Positions 54,534-61,893 of a stretch of DNA of 64,000 nt are shown here, in pieces. A model generated the notes under the pieces. It saw only the letters and a program-made list of their open reading frames with translations, had not been told where the DNA came from and did no database searches. The position numbers and the translations under genes were made by a program. This DNA comes from Galbitalea sp036266835 (GTDB lineage: Bacteria; Actinomycetota; Actinomycetes; Actinomycetales; Microbacteriaceae): NCBI GenBank assembly GCA_036266835.1, contig DATAXD010000040.1:1-64000 (forward strand), written 5' to 3'. Each line of letters opens with the position of its first letter. Positions within the stretch are counted from its first letter, which is position 1.

Positions 54534-56135
54534 ATGGATTCGACGAGCGCGTTCGCCGATCGGGTTGACGTCCTGGTCGTCGGCGCCGGGCCGGTCGGGC
54601 TCCTCACCGCGATCCTTCTCGGCCGCGATGGCTGGCGCGTTACGGTCGTGGAACGGTGGCCCGCTCGCTATCCGATGCCCCGCGCGTGCACCATCGACCA
54701 CGAAGCCCTGCGTATCCTGCAGTCGGCCGGAGTCATGGACAGACACGGCGACTTGTTTGAGCCGTCGCGGGGTGAGCGAGGCGGTTATCAGATCCGCAAT
54801 GGGGACGGCGTTCTGCTTCGCGCGATCAACTGGAACCGCCAGGCCGAGTCGGGCTGGCCAAACACAAACGGCTTCTACCAGCCGGACCTTGAGGAAGTTC
54901 TCGAGTCGATGGCCGCTGAACTCGATACGGTCGAACTGCGCCGCGGATGGTCGGCTCGAGCGATATCGCAGGATGCGGTCTCCGTGACCCTCGAGGTCGA
55001 GAACGTCGCCGATGCCCGAACCGAGAAGCTGCAAGGCAGCTGGCTCATCGGCGCAGACGGAGCGAATAGCGTCGTCCGCGATCTAATGGGCATCGACAGC
55101 GTCGATTCCGATTTTGAAGCGGATTGGCTCGTCATCGACTACGAGCCAATCGTGGATCGGCACTGGGATGCGTTCGTGACGCAGTACTGCGATCCGCGGC
55201 AGCCCGCGACCGCCGTCAACAGCGGACCGGGTCGGCGCCGATTCGAGTTCATGCGCCGCGAGGATGTGACGGCCGAGGAACTCGCGAAGCCGGAAACGGC
55301 CTGGCGACTCATGGAACCGTGGAGCGTCACGCCGGCCAACGCACGGCTCGAGCGGCATGCGGTCTATACCTTCCGGGGGCGGTGGGCGAGCGAGTGGCGC
55401 ATGGGCCGCGTATTCCTGGCCGGTGATGCGGCGCACCTCATGCCGCCGTTCATGGGCCAGGGCCTGTGCTCGGGCCTTCGTGACGCGCGATCGCTCAGCT
55501 GGCGGCTGTCGATGGTTGCGCGCGGCCTCGCCGACGAGCGCATCCTTGACTCTTACGGCACCGAGCGCATCGCGCACGTGAGGGTCATCATCGACGAGGC
55601 AATCGCGCTCGGCCAGATCATCTGCGAGCAGGATGCCGCCCGAGCCGCACAGCGGGATGCGATCATGAGCGCGGAAGCCGCGGATCCGGCTGCACTCACC
55701 GTCGAGCCGCCGCATCCGAGGCTCGGGCAGCCGTCGATCACCTTCCCGGACGATCCGTGGGCAGGACGCCTCTCGTTGCAAGCCCGTGTCGAATCCCACG
55801 GGAACTCAGGCCTGTTCGACGACGTCGTGGGCGGCGGCTGGCAGCTCATCGGACTAGATGAGGATCCGATGGCGGATGTCGGGGTCGAGCTTCGCGACTG
55901 GTTCGAGGGGATTGGTGGGAAATCCGCGGCGGTCTCCAAGCGCGGTCGCGTGCGCGACCTCGATGGCGCCTATCGCGCCTGGTTCGAGGCCCGCGACTGC
56001 AGCGTGGTACTCGCACGGCCGGACTTCTACGTCTACGGCACCGGCGAGCCCGACGACGTGACCTGCCTGCTCCGAACGCTGCGCGACGACTTGCAGCCCT
56101 CGGCCCACCGCGACAAGGAAGGTGCACAACCATGA
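54534..56135 (+). CDS. FAD-dependent hydroxylase, MhpA-like
   Basis: 533 aa. PHBH-fold class A monooxygenase: VLVVGAGPVGLLTAILLG (GxGxxG), MPRACTIDHEALRIL, SWLIGADGANSVVRDLMG (DG motif) and GRVFLAGDAAHLMPPFMGQG (GD motif), then a C-terminal thioredoxin-like region. Overall resembles 3-(3-hydroxyphenyl)propionate / hydroxycinnamate hydroxylase. Hydroxylates a phenolic ring with NAD(P)H and O2. Its end overlaps the cupin start by four bases. Confidence 0.88.
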   Translation: MDSTSAFADRVDVLVVGAGPVGLLTAILLGRDGWRVTVVERWPARYPMPRACTIDHEALRILQSAGVMDRHGDLFEPSRGERGGYQIRNGDGVLLRAINWNRQAESGWPNTNGFYQPDLEEVLESMAAELDTVELRRGWSARAISQDAVSVTLEVENVADARTEKLQGSWLIGADGANSVVRDLMGIDSVDSDFEADWLVIDYEPIVDRHWDAFVTQYCDPRQPATAVNSGPGRRRFEFMRREDVTAEELAKPETAWRLMEPWSVTPANARLERHAVYTFRGRWASEWRMGRVFLAGDAAHLMPPFMGQGLCSGLRDARSLSWRLSMVARGLADERILDSYGTERIAHVRVIIDEAIALGQIICEQDAARAAQRDAIMSAEAADPAALTVEPPHPRLGQPSITFPDDPWAGRLSLQARVESHGNSGLFDDVVGGGWQLIGLDEDPMADVGVELRDWFEGIGGKSAAVSKRGRVRDLDGAYRAWFEARDCSVVLARPDFYVYGTGEPDDVTCLLRTLRDDLQPSAHRDKEGAQP

Positions 56136-56473
56136 CCATGCGAGTGACGAAAATCGAGAACGCCGAGCCGTTTCAGCCGGTCGATCACGACGGGGTCGGA
56201 CCGGTTCGATTGCAGGGCGGGGAGACGATGCCGACCGAGAAGTTCACGGTCGTGCTGTCCCACTATCTGCCAGGCGCCATTGCACAGCTCGCTCCGCAGG
56301 TTGCGGAGACGGTGTACGTGCTGACCTCCGGCGAACTCGTGATGTCGGCGGACGGCACCGAGGCAACGCTCGGCGCCTTTGACTCCGTCCACTTCACTCC
56401 CGGCACGCTGCGCACGGTCGAAAACCGCACCCATCTTCCCGCGACGATGCTCGTGATCCGGGCAACGAGCTAG
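56132..56473 (+). CDS. Small cupin lacking the metal-binding histidines
   Basis: 113 aa. Cupin fold recognisable from VVLSHYLPGAIAQLAPQVAE, TVYVLTSGELVMSADG and FDSVHFTPGTLRTVENRT. The usual H-x-H of motif 1 is replaced (Q-L-A-P-Q) and the motif 2 His is Leu/Arg in PGTLRTVEN; only the Glu remains. Likely a non-metal sensor or binding protein. Coupled to the hydroxylase gene by an ATGA-like overlap. Confidence 0.8.
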   Translation: MTMRVTKIENAEPFQPVDHDGVGPVRLQGGETMPTEKFTVVLSHYLPGAIAQLAPQVAETVYVLTSGELVMSADGTEATLGAFDSVHFTPGTLRTVENRTHLPATMLVIRATS

Positions 56474-56486
56474 CGCTAAAACATAT

Positions 56487-56500
56487 GAACGGTATAGTTC
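56487..56500 (+). promoter_or_regulatory. Palindromic -10 element before the FAH-fold gene
   Basis: GAAC-GGTATA-GTTC is an inverted repeat enclosing TATAGT (56493-56498). A closely related CAACCGTTATAGTC carries the -10 of the DUF3500 gene. No good -35 is seen here, suggesting activator dependence or an operator. Confidence 0.45.
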
Positions 56501-56540
56501 TTTTATTGCGGCGCGGGGATGCGCCGAAATCGGAGTTGGA

Positions 56541-57446
56541 ATGCGGATCGTAGGTCTCAGAAAGCCCGGCGGCCCGGTTCTGGTTGGTGCGCTGAGCACC
56601 GAGGGAACCACGGCGACGGTCATCGCCGACCTTGCTACGTTCTGGGCAGCGCCGGCCACGCACCTCGCCAAAACTGCGACCGGAGTGGTGCTCAGCCTGG
56701 ACGCCATCGAGCTCGTGCCGCCCGTTCCGCCTACTGCGCGCGTGATCTGCGTGGGACTCAACTATCTCGAGCACGTCCGCGAAGGCTCGTTCCGCGACAC
56801 TGACCTGCCGGAGTTTCCGACTCTCTTTGCGCGCTGGACGGCCTCGCTGACGACTGGCGGCTCCGACATCCCGGTGCCGCCCGACGAGGATGGCCTCGAT
56901 TGGGAAGGCGAGGTCGTCGCCTGGGTCGGCTCGACCCTCGTCGACGCGACGCCGGATGCTGCACTCGACGCGGTGCTCGGCTACTCAACCTTCAACGACG
57001 TCACGGCACGCGTCTCCCAGAAGAGAACGTCGCAGTGGATCATCGGGAAGAACGGCGACCGTTCCGGACCGCTCGGTCCAATGGTGCCCGCCGCCGAGGT
57101 CGGCGACCTGCGGGTCGGTCTTCGCATCCGGACCCGCGTAAACGGCGAGGTCGTGCAGGACGGCAGCACTACCCAGATGATCTACGGCGTCGGGGAGACC
57201 CTGTCCCTCATCTCCAGGAGCTTCACACTCCACCCGGGCGACCTGCTCGCGACGGGCACGCCGTCCGGAGTCGGGTACGCGCGCACACCGCCGTGGCTGT
57301 TGAAGCCGAATGATGTGGTCGAGGTCGAGATCGAGCGGCTCGGAGTCCTCACCAATCGCATCGTCGGCAACTCGCAGCGGCACGCGGACGCGCACCCGAC
57401 CCCGGATGCTCCGACCCGAACCAGCACTAATTCCGACCATTCATAG
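56541..57446 (+). CDS. Fumarylacetoacetase-fold hydrolase
   Basis: 301 aa. ARVICVGLNYLEHVRE, GLDWEGEVVAWVG (the metal-binding E-x-E), GYSTFNDVTARV (metal-binding Asp), WIIGKNGDRSGPLGPMV, and HPGDLLATGTPSGVGYARTP are the FAH signature blocks. Cleaves C-C bonds, decarboxylates or hydrates beta-diketo acids. Followed by a CocE hydrolase 18 bases on. Fits a late step of aromatic or polyketide breakdown. Confidence 0.92.
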   Translation: MRIVGLRKPGGPVLVGALSTEGTTATVIADLATFWAAPATHLAKTATGVVLSLDAIELVPPVPPTARVICVGLNYLEHVREGSFRDTDLPEFPTLFARWTASLTTGGSDIPVPPDEDGLDWEGEVVAWVGSTLVDATPDAALDAVLGYSTFNDVTARVSQKRTSQWIIGKNGDRSGPLGPMVPAAEVGDLRVGLRIRTRVNGEVVQDGSTTQMIYGVGETLSLISRSFTLHPGDLLATGTPSGVGYARTPPWLLKPNDVVEVEIERLGVLTNRIVGNSQRHADAHPTPDAPTRTSTNSDHS

Positions 57447-57464
57447 ACACCCCAAGGAATCACC

Positions 57465-59198
57465 ATGAGCAACGATGCTGCCGTTTTTGTACCCTCCCTG
57501 CCTTTGGACGCGGCGACCGATCCGAGCCTGTTCATAGGGTTCGAGCCGGGCACTCGGGTGCTTCCGGCCGGCTACCAGACCACTCCCCAGTTCAAGCCGC
57601 TCCCGGTCGACATCGTGTTCGAAAAGGACACCGCGGTCACGCTGCGAGACGGCACGACGATCTACGTCGACATCCTTCGTCCCGCCGGCACCGAAAAGGT
57701 GCCGGTGATCATCGCGTGGAGCCCGTACGGAAAAAGCGGCGGCACGCATCCGCGCAACTGGGAGCTGTTCCAGCTGCTGGGAATTGACCAGAGCGAGCTG
57801 TCCGGGCTGGGCAAGTTCGAGGGACCGGATCCGGCATTCTGGTGCGCGAATGGATTTGCGATCTGTAATCCGGATTCCCGCGGCGCGTTTTATTCCGAGG
57901 GCGACATCTACGCGACCGGACGCGAAGAAGGCAGGGATGGCGCCGACCTGGTCGAATGGCTGGCCGAGCAGGACTGGTGCAACGGCAAGGTCGGCATGTG
58001 CGGCAACTCGTACCTCGCGCTCTCGCAGTGGTTCATCGCGGCCGAAGCGCCGTCGCATCTTGCCGCCATAGCTCCATGGGAAGGCTGGAGTGACACCTAT
58101 CGCGATCTGGTTCTGCGGGGTGGCATGCCGGATCTGTCGTTCCCGGAGACCTGGACGTTCTCTTTCGTCGGCAGCACGCTGCGCGAGGACCTCGCCGAGG
58201 AGGCACGGCGCAATCCTTTGCTCGATGACTTCTGGAAGACCAAGGCTGCCCAGCTGGAGAACATCACGGCGCCCGCGTACATCGTTGCCAGCTACTCGAA
58301 CCTGATCCACACGCTGGGTACGTTCAGGGGCTGGCGCAGGATCTCGTCGACCGAGAAGTGGCTGCGCATCCACAACATCATGGAATGGCCGGACTTCAAC
58401 GAAGAGGCCAACAAGGAAGACCTGCGGCGGTTCTTCGCGCACTTCCTGAAGGGCGAGGCCAATGGATGGGCCGACACCCCTCGCGTCCGCTACTCGGTCA
58501 TGGATCTCGAGGGTGGCGACAAGGTCAACATTGCCGCCACAGAATTCCCGCCGGCCCAGACGGCGAACACTCGCTACTATCTCGACGGCACGACGAACCA
58601 GCTCACGACGAGTGCGCCAGCGGCGGGAACCATTAGCTATGACGCTGAGGCCGAGGCCGCAGGCGTGAGCTTCACCATCCGGTTCGACACGGAAACCGAG
58701 CTGGTCGGATATCCGAAAGCCGGACTGTGGGTCGAGGCGGATGGTTCGGACGACATGGACCTGTTCGTCCTGCTTCAGAAGCTGGACGCGCAGGGCAACG
58801 TGCTCGAGCAGTTCAACGTGCCCAACCACTCCGAAGTCATGGACAACCTAACCCGCTCAGGGTCGGCAATCCTCAAGTACAAGGGCTCGAATGGCCGCCT
58901 GCGAGCTTCCCTGCGGCACCTCGATGAGAGCTACGCGACGGATGCCGTGCCCGCGCATACCTTCGATCGGGTGGAGAAGATTGCGCCTGGCGCGGTCGTT
59001 CCCGTCGAGATCGAGATGTTTCCGATCGGGCTGGCTTTTCATGCCGGCGAGCAGCTGCGATTCACGGTCGCGGGATTCAACGCGCTCGGTGGCGTCATGC
59101 CGAACCGCACGACGGTCGAACCGGAAAACCACGGCCGCCATGTCATCCACACGGGTGGATCTCAGGCGTCCTACGTTCAGCTTCCGGTCATGAGGTAG
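57465..59198 (+). CDS. CocE/NonD-family hydrolase (copy 2, standard length)
   Basis: 577 aa. VTLRDGTTIYVDILRPAG, VPVIIAWSPYGKSGG, NPDSRGAFYSEGD and the nucleophile in VGMCGNSYLALS (Ser182); C-terminal jelly-roll starts near 395 (ISYDAEAEAAGVSFTIRF). No N-terminal extension, unlike copies 1 and 3. AAGGA precedes the ATG. The last 22 bases overlap the convergent TetR gene. Confidence 0.9.
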   Translation: MSNDAAVFVPSLPLDAATDPSLFIGFEPGTRVLPAGYQTTPQFKPLPVDIVFEKDTAVTLRDGTTIYVDILRPAGTEKVPVIIAWSPYGKSGGTHPRNWELFQLLGIDQSELSGLGKFEGPDPAFWCANGFAICNPDSRGAFYSEGDIYATGREEGRDGADLVEWLAEQDWCNGKVGMCGNSYLALSQWFIAAEAPSHLAAIAPWEGWSDTYRDLVLRGGMPDLSFPETWTFSFVGSTLREDLAEEARRNPLLDDFWKTKAAQLENITAPAYIVASYSNLIHTLGTFRGWRRISSTEKWLRIHNIMEWPDFNEEANKEDLRRFFAHFLKGEANGWADTPRVRYSVMDLEGGDKVNIAATEFPPAQTANTRYYLDGTTNQLTTSAPAAGTISYDAEAEAAGVSFTIRFDTETELVGYPKAGLWVEADGSDDMDLFVLLQKLDAQGNVLEQFNVPNHSEVMDNLTRSGSAILKYKGSNGRLRASLRHLDESYATDAVPAHTFDRVEKIAPGAVVPVEIEMFPIGLAFHAGEQLRFTVAGFNALGGVMPNRTTVEPENHGRHVIHTGGSQASYVQLPVMR

Positions 59199-59791
59199 GC
59201 CAGAGCCAGGTCCTCGAGCTGATCGGCGAACTGACCCCAGCTGAGTCCGTCCTCGACTCCGATACCCTGCGACGCTCGATGCACTGTCGAGCCGGTGACC
59301 ATCTGCTGTACGACGAGTACTGCGACACGTGGATCGGAGCGACGAACCTCGCCGAGGTGCGGGTGGACGGCCTCGAGAAACAGTCGGCGTCGCGTCGCGA
59401 TCGCATCATGAACTCGAGGCGTGAGCGCGAGCGACGGCCCATACAGGTAGGGGAATGCCCTGTTGTTCGAAAGGTCGGCGACGGATGCCCGAACCAGCGC
59501 GCGCACCACGCCGGCGAGGGTCGGCTCGGCGGCGTTCAGCGCGGTTGCAAGGTCTTCCTGCATCCGCGTGAGCAGCTGGCTCCAGACCGCGTCCAGCAAC
59601 TGGTCCCGACCCTCGAAACGTCGATAGATTGCGCCGATCGACACGTCCGCCTGTTCGGCAACCGCCGTCATCGTGAAGTCGTCGAACCCCTTGTCGGCAA
59701 GTACGCTCTCGGCCGCGCTGAGGACCTTTTGCAGCGCGCGCCTGCTGCGATCCTGTTGCGGTGGGCGGTAGGTCACCGCGGGCGATTCCAC
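59177..59791 (-). CDS. TetR-family regulator
   Basis: 204 aa from the GTG at 59791 (a second GTG lies five codons later). N-terminal helix-turn-helix: QKVLSAAESVLADKGFDDFT, MTAVAEQADVSIGAIYRRFE; then a helical ligand domain with LALTPRVHDAIATRRRLF. Last gene of the minus-strand set NTF2-HsaA-CocE (copies at the right end), so it probably controls that set. Overlaps the convergent CocE gene. Confidence 0.85.
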   Translation of the reverse strand: MESPAVTYRPPQQDRSRRALQKVLSAAESVLADKGFDDFTMTAVAEQADVSIGAIYRRFEGRDQLLDAVWSQLLTRMQEDLATALNAAEPTLAGVVRALVRASVADLSNNRAFPYLYGPSLALTPRVHDAIATRRRLFLEAVHPHLGEVRRSDPRVAVLVVQQMVTGSTVHRASQGIGVEDGLSWGQFADQLEDLALAYLMTGS

Positions 59792-59819
59792 CCTGCCGAG
59801 CTTACTGATGGGGCCCCCG

Positions 59820-60386
59820 TCACTTAGAGCCGGACGCGCTCGAGCCGGATGCGCTTGACCCGAGTGCATTGAGATAACCGATCCGACCATCCCTGGCGTG
59901 ATCGCGCAGCACGTTGGTTCCCATGTCGGGATTATGCGCGCGCTCGGGTGACGAGACCGCCGGGTTGCCGGTCCAGGACACCAGCCGGCACACTCGGTGT
60001 TTGATCCGCCAGCCGCGATCGGTTCGAACGAGTTCGTCGTCGTACCAGCCCGTTCCGGTCCAGTTCGGGTCTTCGCCCGCGGCCTTGCGCACGAGCAGCC
60101 AGACGCCATAGCTGAACGCCCAGGCGCGATCGCCGTCGATATGCACGAGCTCGCTCGACATCGTGTGCTGGTGATTGTCGAGCTGCTCGTGGAAATCCTT
60201 GAAGGCGGCGACCAGCACCGGAAGACCTACCCACTCGGTTCCGGCCGGGCCGAACTCGGCGACGACGTCATCCGCGAAGATCTGATCGAACAGGTCCCAG
60301 CGGTGCGCGTCGAGAGCGAGGCCGTAGAGATTGATGATCTCCGAAATCTGCGCCTTGTCCGATTCGGCGGTGGTCGTGCTGTTCAT
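59820..60386 (-). CDS. NTF2/SnoaL-like protein (copy 3) with Ser/Gly tail
   Basis: 188 aa from the ATG at 60386. AQISEIINLYGLALDAHRWD, DQIFADDVVAEFGPAG, TMSSELVHIDGDRAWAFSYG, DDELVRTDRGWRIKHRVCRL: SnoaL_4-type NTF2 fold. The last 15 residues (GSSASGSSASGSK) are a repetitive Ser/Gly tail, unusual for the family. Confidence 0.82.
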   Translation of the reverse strand: MNSTTTAESDKAQISEIINLYGLALDAHRWDLFDQIFADDVVAEFGPAGTEWVGLPVLVAAFKDFHEQLDNHQHTMSSELVHIDGDRAWAFSYGVWLLVRKAAGEDPNWTGTGWYDDELVRTDRGWRIKHRVCRLVSWTGNPAVSSPERAHNPDMGTNVLRDHARDGRIGYLNALGSSASGSSASGSK

Positions 60387-60438
60387 GGTCGTGCCTTCCA
60401 GGTGTGTTCGGTTACTCGGTAGTCGGTCCACGCGGGCG

Positions 60439-61713
60439 TCATGTTGCGGCCTTGGCGGACGCAACGCCGAACCGGTCGAGCGTCGTAATGCCCTCGGCCT
60501 GAAGCGGTTGGAGCCCCGCCATGAGACGACCGTGGTTCTCGGCGAGCGCCTCCAGGTTCAGCGCCCCGTGAAGCGTGACGATGCGAGCGTCGCGCCACGC
60601 GCGCTGGATCGGCTCGAAGTCCATGATCGCCGTGGAACCCGAGTTGCGTTGCACCAGCTCGATCGCTTCGGCGCACCACTTCGCGGCATACGCCGTCTCG
60701 ACCAGGACGCGAGCGCTGAACCTCTGCAGGTACGCCGGATCAACGCTTTCGCCTGCGGCGAGGACTCTGCCGAGGCGGTCGGTTTCTTCCGCGTTCGCCC
60801 GCGTCATGAGTTCGGCTGAGCGCAGCTTCGAGTGCACCTCCGACAGCATTAGATGGGTCAGGGGCGCCTCGAGCTGATTCGTATACGTGGTGCCGCGAAT
60901 CGGACGGCCAGCGGAACGCTCGATGAAACGTTCGAGTGCACCTTTCGCGATACCGATCGACATCCCCGCCATCGTGCTGAACGCCCAGCCAAGCGTCGGC
61001 GCCTTCCAGAGCGAGCCCGCCAAGCCGCTCTCCAGCTTCCCCGAGAGGATTTCGCTGAACACGACGCCGCGATGCTCGGGAACGAGGATCTCGTCCTCGG
61101 TCAGCGTCAGGGACACGCTTCCGGTTCCACGCATTCCGGCAACGTGCCAGTCATCGAGAAAGTTGAGGTTCTCAACCGGCATCTGCACGCCCACCAGGTA
61201 CGGCCCGTTTCCGTCGTCGGCGATGCATCCGAGGTTTGTGAACGGTGCCCACAGGGAGTCGCTGGCGAAGGTCCACGGACCGCCAGAGACGACCCAGCCG
61301 TCCTCGACACGCTTGACCTTCCCGCGTGAAGCGGGGAAGTGACTCGAGCCAGCCACCCGCGGCCCTGTCCACTTCGGGCCGTAAACCTCTTCGATAACGC
61401 GCTTGCCACATCCGGCGGGAATCCAATTCGTGGATGCGCCGGCCCAGACGGCCCAGCCGCACGATCCGTCCCATTGGGAAACCTCTGCCACGATCTCGAA
61501 CTGCTCGAGCACGGTGAGCTCAAGACCGCCGTACTCACGTGGGCTGCCGATGTCGAACGCTCCGGTCGCCGCGAGGTCCGCGATGGTTTCATCGGATAGA
61601 CGGCCCGCGCTTTCGGCCTCCGGCGCGCGTTCTCGCAGGGTCGGACCCAGAGCGCGAATCTTCTCAAGTACCGCTTCGGCCGGGGCAGCGGTCTCGGTAG
61701 TCGTGTTTGGCAT
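60439..61713 (-). CDS. HsaA-like flavin-dependent monooxygenase (copy 2)
   Basis: 424 aa. Same fold and landmarks as the gene at 45937: ETIADLAATGAFDIGSPREY, SQWDGSCGWAVWAGASTNW, KVKRVEDGWVVSGGPWTFAS, LDDWHVAGMRGTGSVSLTLT, and a C-terminal helical domain. N-terminal Thr/Glu-rich tail. Class D hydroxylase using reduced flavin. Neighbours repeat the arrangement CocE, HsaA-like, NTF2-like seen at 43623-47717. Confidence 0.85.
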   Translation of the reverse strand: MPNTTTETAAPAEAVLEKIRALGPTLRERAPEAESAGRLSDETIADLAATGAFDIGSPREYGGLELTVLEQFEIVAEVSQWDGSCGWAVWAGASTNWIPAGCGKRVIEEVYGPKWTGPRVAGSSHFPASRGKVKRVEDGWVVSGGPWTFASDSLWAPFTNLGCIADDGNGPYLVGVQMPVENLNFLDDWHVAGMRGTGSVSLTLTEDEILVPEHRGVVFSEILSGKLESGLAGSLWKAPTLGWAFSTMAGMSIGIAKGALERFIERSAGRPIRGTTYTNQLEAPLTHLMLSEVHSKLRSAELMTRANAEETDRLGRVLAAGESVDPAYLQRFSARVLVETAYAAKWCAEAIELVQRNSGSTAIMDFEPIQRAWRDARIVTLHGALNLEALAENHGRLMAGLQPLQAEGITTLDRFGVASAKAAT

Positions 61714-61893
61714 TCGTCGTTTCTCCAGTCGTGCGGTCAGTGCGTCTTCGACGCGTCCGTGGATTTTTGCGGCGCGATGGGTCGCCGCCGTGGAGTGGTG
61801 TGGGCCCAGAGCTCCAGTCGGGGGAGCGTCTGGCGCCCGACGAGGTACGCGACCATCGCGCCGCTGTCCCGCTCCGTTCCCACCGGGAGCGAG

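Noticed and set aside
57441..58829. 462-codon minus-strand frame opposite CocE copy 2
   Set aside because: Shadow of the hydrolase gene, which carries catalytic motifs on the plus strand.
61737..61856. 39-codon minus-strand frame between CocE copy 3 and the HsaA-like gene
   Set aside because: No clear ribosome binding site, Pro/Arg-rich, no coupling; the 180-base gap 61714-61893 otherwise holds nothing I can support.
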